Assembly (NCBI RefSeq): GCF_029360805.1
Contig: NZ_JARKNC010000010.1
Location: 609,287-673,286, forward strand
DNA length: 64,000 nt
Source: Daejeonella sp. JGW-45
GTDB lineage: Bacteria > Bacteroidota > Bacteroidia > Sphingobacteriales > Sphingobacteriaceae
Reading direction: 5' to 3'
Each line of letters starts with the position of its first letter. Position 1 is the first letter of the stretch. Shown here piece by piece: positions 49,824-58,595 of this stretch. Under the pieces are notes generated by a model. It was not told the origin of the DNA, ran no database searches, and saw nothing but the letters and a program-made list of their open reading frames with translations. The position numbers and the translations under genes are program-made.

Positions 49824-49828
49824 ATGGA

Positions 49829-50278
49829 TCAGGCATCCGGAATTTCAGGTTCAACCAGCCTTTTCATTTTATCGAGCGATTCCTGCCATCCCAAATAACA
49901 CATTTCCGCAGGTATGGCTTCGGGTATACCTGTCTGCACAATCTTAAGCTCTGTACCGCACATCACCTTTTTTAGTGATACGGTCGTTATGATCTCGCCG
50001 GGCAGGTTAGGGTCGTCAAACCTGTCGCAGTATCTAATATACTCATCCGGCTTAATCTCCAAATATTCTCCGCCAAATGAATGCCTGTTACCTGTACTGA
50101 AATTAATGAAGGACATTTTAAACTTGCCCCCTACTTTAAAATCCATTTGGTGTACTTCGCATACGAAGCCATAAGGAGGGATCCAACTTGAATGCGCAAT
50201 TGGGTCAGAAAATGCACGGAATATCTTTTCGGGGCTAGCTGTAACTACCCGGTGCAATGAAACGGTGTTATCTTTCAT
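49829..50278 (-). CDS. SRPBCC (AHSA1-like) protein
   Basis: A 149-residue START/Bet v1-fold protein: VVTASPEKIFRAFSDPIAHSSWIP at the N terminus, the curved sheet with FSMSFINFSTGN-like strands, and the last helix EMCYLGWQESLDKMKRLVEPE. These proteins bind small hydrophobic ligands. In Sphingobacteriaceae they occur in runs with VOC, DoxX and DUF1801 genes, as here. Confidence 0.88.
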   Translation of the reverse strand: MKDNTVSLHRVVTASPEKIFRAFSDPIAHSSWIPPYGFVCEVHQMDFKVGGKFKMSFINFSTGNRHSFGGEYLEIKPDEYIRYCDRFDDPNLPGEIITTVSLKKVMCGTELKIVQTGIPEAIPAEMCYLGWQESLDKMKRLVEPEIPDA

Positions 50279-50361
50279 TTCTTCGTTTTTTAGTGATTAA
50301 TTCTATTTATTTTACTTTTTGCCTTCCGGAATCAGGTTTTTCTTCAGCTGTGACCTAATCT

Positions 50362-50739
50362 TTATTCTTTGATTTTGTTCTTCATTTCATTCTCCTTTTT
50401 CCGGAATGCAACGATGTCTCTAACCAGCTTTTCAGGGAAGGGTTTATCGGCAGGGATCTGGATAACAGACTTACTTGTCTTATAACCTTCCAGGTCGGTT
50501 TTAAAATGTTCCCAAAACGCTGTACTAAAAGGGTGTGACAGCGACATGTGGTTGGGAAATGCGCAATAGTAGATCAGGTAACCCTTATATTTAAAGCAGG
50601 GGATCTGGTAACTGATGCTTTCCTCGACGGCCGGTACCAGGTCATGAATGATCTTTCTGACCGTTTGCATTCGTGACAAGCTCTCACCGCTGAATCCCTG
50701 TTGATACTCGTCGATCGTCTGGTAATTTGTCTTAGCCAT
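50362..50739 (-). CDS. DUF1801 / YdhG-like protein
   Basis: 125 residues when started at the ATG at 50739 (MAKTNYQTIDEY); an earlier in-frame start overlaps the DoxX-like gene. Recognised by TIDEYQQGFSGESLSRMQTVRKII, SYQIPCFKYKGYLIYYCAFPNHMSLSHP and the IQIPADKPFPEKLVRDIV end. The fold is shared with frataxin-like iron chaperones, but the role in this group is not known. Confidence 0.87.
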   Translation of the reverse strand: MAKTNYQTIDEYQQGFSGESLSRMQTVRKIIHDLVPAVEESISYQIPCFKYKGYLIYYCAFPNHMSLSHPFSTAFWEHFKTDLEGYKTSKSVIQIPADKPFPEKLVRDIVAFRKKENEMKNKIKE

Positions 50740-51106
50740 TCGCGTATATTTTATCGTTGTAGATGTAGGAAACTGCAAGAATTGCCAATACGATTAGTGG
50801 TAAGGCCATGTATGTTACATTTTGATCTACAAAGGCGTGGCTGATGAAAGCATAGATTAAATTAAATGTTAGTCCTGCATAAGCCCACTCCTTCAGTTTA
50901 GCTGGGGTTTTAGGATAAGAGATTGCGATAACGCCCAGTGCCTTACAAATGATAAGCGTATAAGCGAAGTAATCAGGATAGCCTAAAGGTTCCGTACCTA
51001 CGGTCGCGTATTCCGGCGCGAATAGCAGGGTTCCAAGCGGCATTATACCTTCCCATAGTACGATGAAAATAGTGGCTGCCCAAAAGATAATTTTATTCTT
51101 CTTCAT
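50732..51106 (-). CDS. DoxX-like membrane protein
   Basis: 124 residues from the ATG at 51106, four helices (FWAATIFIVLWEGI, AYTLIICKALGVIAI, WAYAGLTFNLIYAFISHAF, MALPLIVLAILAVSYIY) with YPDYFAY and LGVIAI typical of the DoxX-like family. It overlaps the next gene by eight bases. In such gene runs it is transcribed with SRPBCC genes. Confidence 0.88.
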   Translation of the reverse strand: MKKNKIIFWAATIFIVLWEGIMPLGTLLFAPEYATVGTEPLGYPDYFAYTLIICKALGVIAISYPKTPAKLKEWAYAGLTFNLIYAFISHAFVDQNVTYMALPLIVLAILAVSYIYNDKIYANG

Positions 51107-51117
51107 TTCTTTAATGA

Positions 51118-51546
51118 CTAGTTGATGCTCCTTGTTTCTACGTACTTCACGAAACTGTTTAAGATAGCCTGCCATCCCTGTTTCTGGATTTCAGGATCAT
51201 TCTCTGTTTCGGCGTCGAAGGTTGTTGTGAGAATGGTCTTGCCGTCTTTCTCTTCGAACACCGTGCTTGCGGTTCTGCCGTCGGACATAGTATAAGCTAT
51301 TTCCTTATGCAGATCGACCTTGTTATAGGTGCCTTCAAAATCAAACCCGAAGCTGCCGTCTTTAGCCTCCATCCTGTTTTTGAATTTGCCGTTTATCCGG
51401 AGATCGTTTTCGCTGCTTGGTGTATGCCAGCTTGGGTCTGCGGTATTCCATTGCATGATGTCGGCCGGATTATTCCACACCTCCCATACCTTTTCTACGG
51501 GCGCATTTACTGTTGCTTCGACCGTGATTTTTGTTTGTTTTGTCAT
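51118..51546 (-). CDS. SRPBCC (AHSA1/polyketide cyclase-like) protein
   Basis: A 142-residue START-like protein: ITVEATVNAPVEKVWEVWNNPADIMQWNTADPSWHTP is the family start, and DPEIQKQGWQAILNSFVKYVE the end helix. First gene of the minus-strand run ending at 49416, divergent from the GlxA-type regulator at 51685, which could control it. Confidence 0.9.
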   Translation of the reverse strand: MTKQTKITVEATVNAPVEKVWEVWNNPADIMQWNTADPSWHTPSSENDLRINGKFKNRMEAKDGSFGFDFEGTYNKVDLHKEIAYTMSDGRTASTVFEEKDGKTILTTTFDAETENDPEIQKQGWQAILNSFVKYVETRSIN

Positions 51547-51684
51547 TGATATTTATTTTTTAGTTTTAGTTGTTATTTATAATACAAAGATGCAACTGGG
51601 CTTAAATCCCGGCCTATTGTAAAAGCGACAAATTAAGGGTGGATTACGACAGGGTATCCGTACCTTTAATTTAAACAGAATTTT

Positions 51685-52662
51685 ATGCAAGTTTCAGTTT
51701 TTGTTCCGCAATACGGAGTAATAGAAGCTATTTCTCCGGCATTCAGGACCTTTAATACAGCTAATGAATTTCTAACAGCATTTGGTAAAGCGCCGGTGTT
51801 CAATGTAGAATACGTCGGATTGAATGAGTACGTACCTGCCAACAATGGCGAATACACTGTAAAGACAGACCGCTTGCTGAAAGATGTGAGTTATACCGAC
51901 CTGCTTATTATACCGCCTACGTTTGGAAATACCGACACAGGCATCCAGGCTAATTTAGCAGCCATTCCCTGTTTCAAACATCTCCATCAGAACGGGGCCA
52001 GTCTTGCCAGTTTATGCATAGGCGCTTTTCTGCTGGCCGAAACGGGATTATTAGATGGGAGAAAGTGTTCGACTCATTGGGCGCATGTAAACGAGTTCCG
52101 GGAAAAGTACCCCAAGGTGGAAGTGGAGGACGGAGCGGTTATCACTGAACATGACAATATATATAGCAGCGGCGGTGCAAGCAGTCTTTGGAATTTAATA
52201 TTGTACCTTGTGGAGAAGTTTTCGGACAGGGAAACAGCTGTAATGATATCCAAATACTTTGCGCTTGATATTGGCCGGGACAGTCAGTCTCAGTTTGCCA
52301 TCTTCAGGGGGCAGAAAAATCATGGTGATCTCTGTATTCAAAAGGTTCAGGATTATATTGAGGAAAATTATGAAGATAAAATTGCCATTGAAGACCTGGT
52401 AAACCTGATCAATGTTGGCCGTAGGACATTTGAACGTAGGTTTAAGGATGCAACAAACAACAGTCCTGTAGAATACATACAAAGGGTAAGAATAGAAGCA
52501 GCAAAGAAGTTTTTTGAAGCCTCCAGGAAAAACGTCACTGAAGTTATGTATGGAGTAGGCTATACCGACACCAAAGCGTTCAGGGATATTTTCAGAAAGA
52601 TTACAGGCCTTACACCTATAGAATACAGGAACAAGTTTGCAAAGGTAGCAACCGAAGTATAA
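51685..52662 (+). CDS. GlxA-type AraC-family regulator (DJ-1/PfpI domain plus HTH)
   Basis: A 325-residue two-domain protein. The N-terminal 200 residues are DJ-1/PfpI-like: VFVPQYGVIEAISPAF at the start, SLCIGAFLLAETGLLDG with the nucleophile-elbow Cys, THWAHVNEF, and the YSSGGASSLWNL end. The C-terminal 100 residues hold two helix-turn-helix motifs of AraC type (IEDLVNLINVGRRTFERRFK and VTEVMYGVGYTDTKAFRDIF). Divergent from the SRPBCC operon by 138 bases. Possibly responds to a small amine or aldehyde. Confidence 0.92.
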   Translation: MQVSVFVPQYGVIEAISPAFRTFNTANEFLTAFGKAPVFNVEYVGLNEYVPANNGEYTVKTDRLLKDVSYTDLLIIPPTFGNTDTGIQANLAAIPCFKHLHQNGASLASLCIGAFLLAETGLLDGRKCSTHWAHVNEFREKYPKVEVEDGAVITEHDNIYSSGGASSLWNLILYLVEKFSDRETAVMISKYFALDIGRDSQSQFAIFRGQKNHGDLCIQKVQDYIEENYEDKIAIEDLVNLINVGRRTFERRFKDATNNSPVEYIQRVRIEAAKKFFEASRKNVTEVMYGVGYTDTKAFRDIFRKITGLTPIEYRNKFAKVATEV

Positions 52663-52800
52663 CAGCATTACCTCCGGCAGAACTGCCCGTGTTGCAATGC
52701 GGGCCGGATCTCCTTCTCACCTCAAGCCCGCCAGTTTCCGGCGTCCTTCCGTTTTGCATGGCAAGCCAAGGACAGATTATCAGTGCATCTTGCCAATCTC

Positions 52801-52838
52801 ATTTTGTTTAACTATTTTTGTTTAAAGTTAAACAAAAT
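52801..52838. promoter_or_regulatory. 13-bp inverted repeat with promoter of the carotenoid regulator
   Basis: ATTTTGTTTAACT (52801-52813) and AGTTAAACAAAAT (52826-52838) are perfect complements; the right arm covers the first two bases of the start codon at 52837. TATTTTTG (52813-52820) in the spacer is a -7 consensus box, and TTG at 52790-52792 lies about 20 bases before it. Binding here would stop both transcription and leader synthesis, so autorepression is likely. Confidence 0.65.
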
Positions 52839-53715
52839 GAATTCCCTAACAATTGCCCAGCTGGCTCAGTTTTCAGGCGTTAAACCTCATACCATCCGTG
52901 TTTGGGAGCAGCGGTATCAGGCCCTGAGTCCTGCGAGGACCCAGGGTAATACCCGGACCTACAGTGACCTGGACCTGAAGCGCTTATTGAACATTGTGAG
53001 CCTGATGGAATCTGAATATAAGGTCTCTGAGCTCTGCGGTATGAAAGATGATGCACTGAGCGAGCTGATCGAGAATATGTATTCCCTGGAGACGAATGAA
53101 AAGCCTAACCCATTTGTTTCACAACTCATTTCTGCAGGAATGGAGTTCAATGAGCGTTCTTTTCAGAAGATACTTTCCCACTGCTTGTTGAGGTTTGGTG
53201 TTGACGGGACATACCGCGATGTGATCTATCCCTTGCTTGATCGTGTGGGGCTCATGTGGTCTGCAGATCTGTTGCCGCCTGCACATCAGCAGTTTATGTG
53301 TAACCTGATTCGGCAAAAAATGTTGACGGCCACAGATGCTTTGCCATTCCCGGCCCCAGATAGCCGGAAATGGCTATTGTTTTTACCGGAAGATGAGTAC
53401 CATGAGATGGGATTGCTGTTTGCCCATTACCTTCTGCGTAAGAACGGCGAAGATGTAGTTTACCTGGGATCAAGCGTGCCTCTGGGTACTCTGAATGTAG
53501 CGATTGAAACTGTTAAACCGGACTGTCTTCTGCTGTTTTTTGTTCACTATGATTTTCCCGGCAATGTGAGCTCTTATTTATCAGATATAGCAGGGATCTT
53601 TGATAAGGGTACGATTTTTATTAGTGGAAATGAGAAATTAATTGAGCAGGTCAGCTTGATCGATCAGGTGACATGGCTAAAAAAGGTGGATGACATGGAA
53701 CGGATTGTCCAATAA
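52837..53715 (+). CDS. MerR-family regulator with B12-binding-like domain (LitR/CarH-like)
   Basis: 292 residues from the ATG at 52837. The MerR DNA-binding part is IAQLAQFSGVKPHTIRVWEQRYQALSP with RTYSDLDLKRL. A helical cap and a Rossmann-like B12 domain follow: EDEYHEMGLLFAHYLLRKNG resembles the cobalamin His motif, then VVYLGSSVP and a FISGNEKL end. In CarH the cap has W...EH; here the region reads MWSADLLPPAHQQF, with Ala before His. It controls carotenoid synthesis in related clusters and stands directly before crtI. Confidence 0.88.
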   Translation: MNSLTIAQLAQFSGVKPHTIRVWEQRYQALSPARTQGNTRTYSDLDLKRLLNIVSLMESEYKVSELCGMKDDALSELIENMYSLETNEKPNPFVSQLISAGMEFNERSFQKILSHCLLRFGVDGTYRDVIYPLLDRVGLMWSADLLPPAHQQFMCNLIRQKMLTATDALPFPAPDSRKWLLFLPEDEYHEMGLLFAHYLLRKNGEDVVYLGSSVPLGTLNVAIETVKPDCLLLFFVHYDFPGNVSSYLSDIAGIFDKGTIFISGNEKLIEQVSLIDQVTWLKKVDDMERIVQ

Positions 53716-53718
53716 CTA

Positions 53719-53731
53719 TTGTTTAACTATT
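53719..53731 (+). promoter_or_regulatory. Second copy of the 13-mer TTGTTTAACTATT before crtI
   Basis: TTGTTTAACTATT occurs at 52804-52816 in the regulator's operator and again here, 33-20 bases before the crtI start. An identical 13-mer in the two control regions suggests a common half-site for the MerR-like protein. Confidence 0.5.
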
Positions 53732-53751
53732 ACAGGAATTATATAAACGAC

Positions 53752-55245
53752 ATGGCGCGTATCGCAATCATTGGATCAGGGTTTTCAGGATTAAGTTCAG
53801 CATGCTATTTATCCAAAAATGGACATGAGGTGCATATCCATGAAAAAAACTCTACCGTTGGCGGGCGTGCCAGGCAGTTAAAAACGGCGGAGGGCTACGT
53901 GTTTGACATGGGTCCCAGCTGGTATTGGATGCCCGATGTTTTTGAACGGTTCTTTGCGGATTTCGGATATTCGGTAAGCGAGTTCTATCAATTAAAATTA
54001 CTGAACCCTTCATTTGATATTGTATTTCCGCAGAAGGAGGTAATGCATGTCCCGGCAGACTACGCTGAGCTATGCGCCTTGTTCGAATCCATCGAAGCAG
54101 GAAGCGCAGACAAACTTCGTCAGTTTATGGACGACGCCAGGTTCAAATATGAAGTAGGGATGAAGAAGCTGGTGTATAAGCCGGGACTCTCGGTTTTTGA
54201 ATTTTTTGATCTGGAACTATTAAAAGGCGCTATGCGCCTGGAGATCTTTTCATCCTTCAGCAAACATGTACGCAAATATTTTTCTCATCCTAAGCTGATT
54301 GCTTTAATGGAGTTTCCTGTATTGTTCTTAGGTGCAATGCCCGAGGACACACCTGCGCTTTACAGCCTGATGAATTATGCCGGAATGAAACTGGGCACCT
54401 GGTATCCCCTTGGCGGATTCGGAAAGGTTATCGAATCTATGACTAAACTGGCTGAAAGGCAAGGTGTGCAGCTTCATCTAGATTCGCCGGTAGAGCAGAT
54501 CGTTCATAAAAGTGGGATCGTTTCAGGGCTTTTAATTAAGGGAGAGGAGATATCTTATGATGCGGTTATATCCTCAGCAGACTATCATCATACGGAAAGT
54601 TGTCTGTTACAAAAATCTGACAGGAATTATACCGAGGGATATTGGGCTAAAAAGACTTTTGCACCCTCATGCCTCATATTCTATTTAGGAATAAATAAAA
54701 GAATTCAGAATATAGAACATCACACTTTGTTCTTTGAAGAGAACCTGGACCAGCATGCACGCGATATTTACAAAGACCCTAAATGGCCGGACAAGCCGCT
54801 GTTCTATGTTTGCTGCCCGTCCAGATCGGATGATCAGGTGGCGCCCCCGGGACACGAGAATCTCTTTCTGCTGATGCCATTAGCTACAGATCTTCCTGAT
54901 AACGAAGATTTACGGGAGAAGTATTTCAAGTTGATGATCAAACGGCTAGAGAGCCATATAAACGAAGAACTGAGCAGCAATATAGACTATAAGAGGAGCT
55001 ACTGTGTGGACAACTTTAAGCTAGACTATAATTCTTACAAAGGCAATGCTTATGGCCTGGCAAATACTCTTATGCAGACGGCTAACCTGAAGCCAAGGAT
55101 TAATAATTCCAGGATCAAAAATTTATTTTACACAGGACAATTAACTGTGCCAGGACCGGGTGTTCCTCCTTCGATAATTTCCGGGAAGCTCGCTGCAAAG
55201 CAAATACTCATTTACCTAGATAAGCGATATGAAACAGTTGTTTGA
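53752..55245 (+). CDS. crtI: Phytoene desaturase CrtI
   Basis: 497 residues from the ATG at 53752; an in-frame upstream start at 53719 would include the 13-mer and is rejected. FAD-binding motif IAIIGSGFSGLSSACYL at the N terminus, then KNSTVGGRARQL, FDMGPSWYWMPDVF and the C-terminal FYTGQLTVPGPGVPPSIISG, all typical of CrtI. It converts phytoene to lycopene through successive desaturations. It overlaps crtB by 17 bases. Confidence 0.95.
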   Translation: MARIAIIGSGFSGLSSACYLSKNGHEVHIHEKNSTVGGRARQLKTAEGYVFDMGPSWYWMPDVFERFFADFGYSVSEFYQLKLLNPSFDIVFPQKEVMHVPADYAELCALFESIEAGSADKLRQFMDDARFKYEVGMKKLVYKPGLSVFEFFDLELLKGAMRLEIFSSFSKHVRKYFSHPKLIALMEFPVLFLGAMPEDTPALYSLMNYAGMKLGTWYPLGGFGKVIESMTKLAERQGVQLHLDSPVEQIVHKSGIVSGLLIKGEEISYDAVISSADYHHTESCLLQKSDRNYTEGYWAKKTFAPSCLIFYLGINKRIQNIEHHTLFFEENLDQHARDIYKDPKWPDKPLFYVCCPSRSDDQVAPPGHENLFLLMPLATDLPDNEDLREKYFKLMIKRLESHINEELSSNIDYKRSYCVDNFKLDYNSYKGNAYGLANTLMQTANLKPRINNSRIKNLFYTGQLTVPGPGVPPSIISGKLAAKQILIYLDKRYETVV

Positions 55246-56065
55246 TGATCTGTCATTAGATGTAAGTAAAATGACGACGCGGAAATATAGCACCAGTTTT
55301 TCGCTGGGTATTTATTTTTTAAGCCCTGCTATCAGGGATTCAATTTACGCAATTTATGGATTCGTAAGGATCGCAGATGAAATTGTCGACAGCTTCGAAG
55401 GTTTCGACCGGAAGCAATTGTTAACGAAATTCCGCGTGGAAACTTATGAGGCCATTGGTCAGCGCATTTCTACCAATCCTATCCTTAACTCTTTCCAGCG
55501 GGCAGTTCATAATTACGAAATTGACCTGGAGCTGGTGGATGTTTTTTTGAACAGTATGGAGATGGATCTGCACCAGATTGATTATAGCCGGGAGAAATTT
55601 GACCTGTATATTTTAGGATCGGCCGAGGTGGTGGGCCTGATGTGCTTGCATGTTTTTTGTCAGAAGGATATGGAGACTTTTGAAAAGCTGAAACCGTATG
55701 CTATGAAACTCGGTGCGGCATTCCAGAAGGTAAATTTCTTAAGAGATCTAAAGGATGATTATGAGCTCCTGGGAAGGAATTACTTTCCGTCAGTCAATTT
55801 TAACGAATTCAGGGCACATGAGAAATCGCAGATCGAAGAAGAGATCGCGCAGGATTTTAAGGAAGCGCTGATCGGGATTAAGATGTTGCCTTCTTGCTGC
55901 AGGGGGGGCGTCTATCTTGCTTATGTCTACTACATTTCTTTGTTCAAGAAGATTAAGAAGCTTCCTCCGTCCAAGATTTTAGCAGAGCGGGTTAGGATTA
56001 ATAATACACAAAAGCTTGGCCTGATGGTAAATAGTATGGTACAATATAAAATGAATTGGATATAA
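55229..56065 (+). CDS. crtB: Phytoene synthase CrtB
   Basis: A 278-residue squalene/phytoene synthase family enzyme. It has the YSTSFSLGIYFL start, the first Asp-rich motif in RIADEIVDSFEG and the second in NFLRDLKDDYELLGRNYFP. It joins two geranylgeranyl diphosphate molecules to phytoene. The GGPP synthase gene (crtE) is not in the window. Next to crtI with overlap, so translation is coupled. Confidence 0.95.
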   Translation: MKQLFDDLSLDVSKMTTRKYSTSFSLGIYFLSPAIRDSIYAIYGFVRIADEIVDSFEGFDRKQLLTKFRVETYEAIGQRISTNPILNSFQRAVHNYEIDLELVDVFLNSMEMDLHQIDYSREKFDLYILGSAEVVGLMCLHVFCQKDMETFEKLKPYAMKLGAAFQKVNFLRDLKDDYELLGRNYFPSVNFNEFRAHEKSQIEEEIAQDFKEALIGIKMLPSCCRGGVYLAYVYYISLFKKIKKLPPSKILAERVRINNTQKLGLMVNSMVQYKMNWI

Positions 56066-56565
56066 TGAAACTGCTGCTCGCCATATTGTTCCTTTTTTAC
56101 GCTGAAACACCTGTCTTTGAGAACAGGGCAGATATTAAAAAGATTAGGCAACTTTATAAACGATCTGCTACCGATGGTAAAGCTTGTAGGGAACTATTCG
56201 CGTTGCTTTCACCGGTCGATGCAAAAAGGCCGCTGTTGCTGGGATATAAAGGCAGCAGTTCTATGATGATGGCCAAATACGCAGGCAACCCGTTCTCTAA
56301 ACTATCTTACTTTAAGAAGGGGAAGCAAATGCTTGAACGCGCAATTCAGCTGGATCGAATGAATGTTGAGTTGCGGTTTCTGAGGTTTATGACCCAGGCT
56401 AACGCACCGTCGTTTTTAGGTTATAATGCTGATGTCGAAACGGACAAAGGATATATTCTAAACAACATATCAAGTTTGAAAGAGGCCGGATCAAGAGAGT
56501 TTATTACCACAGCTTTAAAGAAAAGTAAATATTTAAACGCTGAAGAGAAGGGACGAATGGATTAG
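56065..56565 (+). CDS. Secreted protein of unknown function in the carotenoid operon
   Basis: 166 residues from the ATG that overlaps the crtB stop (TAATG, 56063-56067). Signal peptide LLLAILFLFYAETPVF, then a helical protein with TPR-like spacing (KACRELFALLSPVDAKRPLLLGYKGSSSMMMAKY ... MLERAIQLDRMNVELRFLRF). Such proteins often stand between crtB and crtZ in Bacteroidota clusters, but their role is unknown. The overlap shows that it belongs to the operon. Confidence 0.8.
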   Translation: MKLLLAILFLFYAETPVFENRADIKKIRQLYKRSATDGKACRELFALLSPVDAKRPLLLGYKGSSSMMMAKYAGNPFSKLSYFKKGKQMLERAIQLDRMNVELRFLRFMTQANAPSFLGYNADVETDKGYILNNISSLKEAGSREFITTALKKSKYLNAEEKGRMD

Positions 56566-56620
56566 ATTAGAGATCCGGCGCAAACACAAAGACGTAAAAT
56601 GATCTTTTAAATTAATTATC

Positions 56621-57082
56621 ATGGTTTTACTTAATATTTTGATCGTGCTGATGGCCTTCCTTACCATGGAAGCCGTAGCCTGGCTCACCCATAAATATGT
56701 TATGCATGGTTTGTTGTGGACTTTGCACAGAGACCACCACAAAAAAGAGTCTGCCGGCTTCTTTGAACATAATGATTTTTTCTTTCTGATCTTTGCTGTT
56801 CCCGGTGTCATCGCCTTGTATCTGGGTTTGCAAAATGGTTTCAACTTTCTTTTTTGGATAGGCCTTGGGATCACTCTGTATGGCTTCGCTTACTTCCTCA
56901 TACACGATATCTTTATCCATCAGAGGTTCAAGATATTTAGAACCTCTGACAAGACTTATTTTAAAGCATTAAGGAGAGCGCATAAGATGCATCACAAGCA
57001 CCTGGGCAAGGAAGACGGCGAATGCTTCGGTATGTTGTGGGTGCCGTTTAAGTATTTCCGCGAGGCTAACGATAAACTATGA
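56621..57082 (+). CDS. crtZ: Beta-carotene hydroxylase CrtZ
   Basis: A 153-residue membrane protein of the fatty acid hydroxylase superfamily with four His motifs: HKYVMH, HRDHH, HDIFIHQR and HKMHHKH, the di-iron ligands. It hydroxylates both rings of beta-carotene to give zeaxanthin. Hydrophobic segments at about residues 1-18, 52-70 and 75-92. Its stop overlaps the cyclase start (ATGA). Confidence 0.94.
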   Translation: MVLLNILIVLMAFLTMEAVAWLTHKYVMHGLLWTLHRDHHKKESAGFFEHNDFFFLIFAVPGVIALYLGLQNGFNFLFWIGLGITLYGFAYFLIHDIFIHQRFKIFRTSDKTYFKALRRAHKMHHKHLGKEDGECFGMLWVPFKYFREANDKL

Positions 57083-57774
57083 AGGTTCTTTATTTGCTGG
57101 TGAATCTTTTCACCATTATTATCCCTTTTTTATTCTCATTTCATCCGAAAATACAATTTCATAAAACCTGGAAGGAGTTTTTTACAGCTTCCGTATTGGT
57201 TGGTGTGGTTTTCGTCATATGGGATTCGGTCTTCACATCCATGGGCGTTTGGAACTTCAATCCACAGTACCTGCTGGGCGTTTATCTATTCGGGCTACCG
57301 TTGGAAGAATTGCTGTTCTTTATATGCATTCCCTTTTCCTGCGTATTTACCTACTTCTGCCTTGATAAGTTCTTTAACCTGGCATGGAACCGACAAGCAG
57401 AAAATATATTTTGCATCTTATTTGCTGTGGCTTTGATAGGAGTCGGAACCTATTTTCACGATAGAATTTATACTCTGGTTACCATGTATAGCACGGCTAT
57501 CGTGTGCCTGTATTTACAGTTTGGCGCCAGGGTCGATTGGCTTGGTAAGGCTGCCTTTGTGTACACTATTTTACTGATTCCCTTTTTTATAGTTAACGGC
57601 GTATTGACTGGATCGGGAATTGACGAGGCTGTAGTCCGATACAATCCGGCTCATCATATAGGTTTCCGGATACTGACCGTACCTGTAGAGGATGCTGTTT
57701 ATGGCTTTGAGCTGATCTTACTGAACCTTTATTTTTATAAATTATTTCAGGCACGATTTTTTAACCGCAAATGA
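57079..57774 (+). CDS. Lycopene cyclase, fused CrtYc/CrtYd type
   Basis: A 231-residue membrane protein with about seven hydrophobic segments. It has two copies of the cyclase domain: FGLPLEELLFFICIPFSC carries the PxEE motif of the first, and ILTVPVEDAVYGFELILLN the equivalent of the second. The halves are separate CrtYc and CrtYd subunits in actinobacteria; here they are fused, as in other Bacteroidota. It makes beta-carotene from lycopene. Confidence 0.92.
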   Translation: MKVLYLLVNLFTIIIPFLFSFHPKIQFHKTWKEFFTASVLVGVVFVIWDSVFTSMGVWNFNPQYLLGVYLFGLPLEELLFFICIPFSCVFTYFCLDKFFNLAWNRQAENIFCILFAVALIGVGTYFHDRIYTLVTMYSTAIVCLYLQFGARVDWLGKAAFVYTILLIPFFIVNGVLTGSGIDEAVVRYNPAHHIGFRILTVPVEDAVYGFELILLNLYFYKLFQARFFNRK

Positions 57775-57775
57775 C

Positions 57776-58558
57776 ATGAAGACATTATTCCCAGCCATCA
57801 ATGGTATAGCCCTGGTTATCACGATTGTCATTAATTATCTTTCAAATTCAGGGATATTGAATGGCAATACGATGAAAACTATATCGGACAAATACTTTAA
57901 CTATTTTACTCCCGCAGGCTATGCATTTTCCATTTGGGGCCTTATTTATCTGGGCTTATTGGGTTTCGTAGTTTATACGGGACGAAGTATTTTCACAAAG
58001 CAGGGGTCTGATCCGATATTATCGAGGATCGGCTGGTGGTTCACGCTTTCCTGCGTAGCGAATTCCCTTTGGGTGATGGCATGGTTGTATGAATATACCG
58101 GTGCCTCTTTTCTTATTATGGCCTTTCTTCTTTTTTGTCTTCTTAAGATAGTTGTGAATACCCGCATGGGACTTGACTATCATCCTTTTAAGAGCTATGT
58201 CTTTATTTTTTGGCCATTTGCTCTATACAGCGGATGGATCTCCGTGGCGCTGATCGCCAACGCTGCTGCGTGGCTTACTAAAATAAACTGGAGCGGCTGG
58301 GGACTTTCGGCTTCTGTCTGGACTATTATTATAATATGCGCAGCAACCCTGGTCAACATCTTTATGATCCAAACCCGCAATCTTCGCGGGTTTGGATTTG
58401 TAGGTATCTGGGCGCTTATGGCTATTTCTGTTTCAAACAGCGGTTACCAGGGCACGTCTTCCATTATTTATACCTGCTATGGATGTGTCGCGATATTGTT
58501 GGTTACAATAGTAATCAACGGCCTGAAATACCGCCAGCGTTCTATAGACCACGTGTAA
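57776..58558 (+). CDS. TspO/MBR-related (tryptophan-rich) membrane protein
   Basis: A 260-residue protein with seven or eight membrane helices, rich in Trp. Motifs FTPAGYAFSIWGLIYLGL and NSLWVMAWLYEYTG are those of the TspO-like group, which are short (about 160 residues) in the classic form; this longer version has two extra helix pairs. It starts two bases after the cyclase stop, so it is in the carotenoid operon. TspO-type proteins affect pigment and porphyrin metabolism elsewhere. Confidence 0.8.
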   Translation: MKTLFPAINGIALVITIVINYLSNSGILNGNTMKTISDKYFNYFTPAGYAFSIWGLIYLGLLGFVVYTGRSIFTKQGSDPILSRIGWWFTLSCVANSLWVMAWLYEYTGASFLIMAFLLFCLLKIVVNTRMGLDYHPFKSYVFIFWPFALYSGWISVALIANAAAWLTKINWSGWGLSASVWTIIIICAATLVNIFMIQTRNLRGFGFVGIWALMAISVSNSGYQGTSSIIYTCYGCVAILLVTIVINGLKYRQRSIDHV

Positions 58559-58595
58559 TCAGTAAAACGCGTGGGCGAGCCAGCAAATTGAATAC

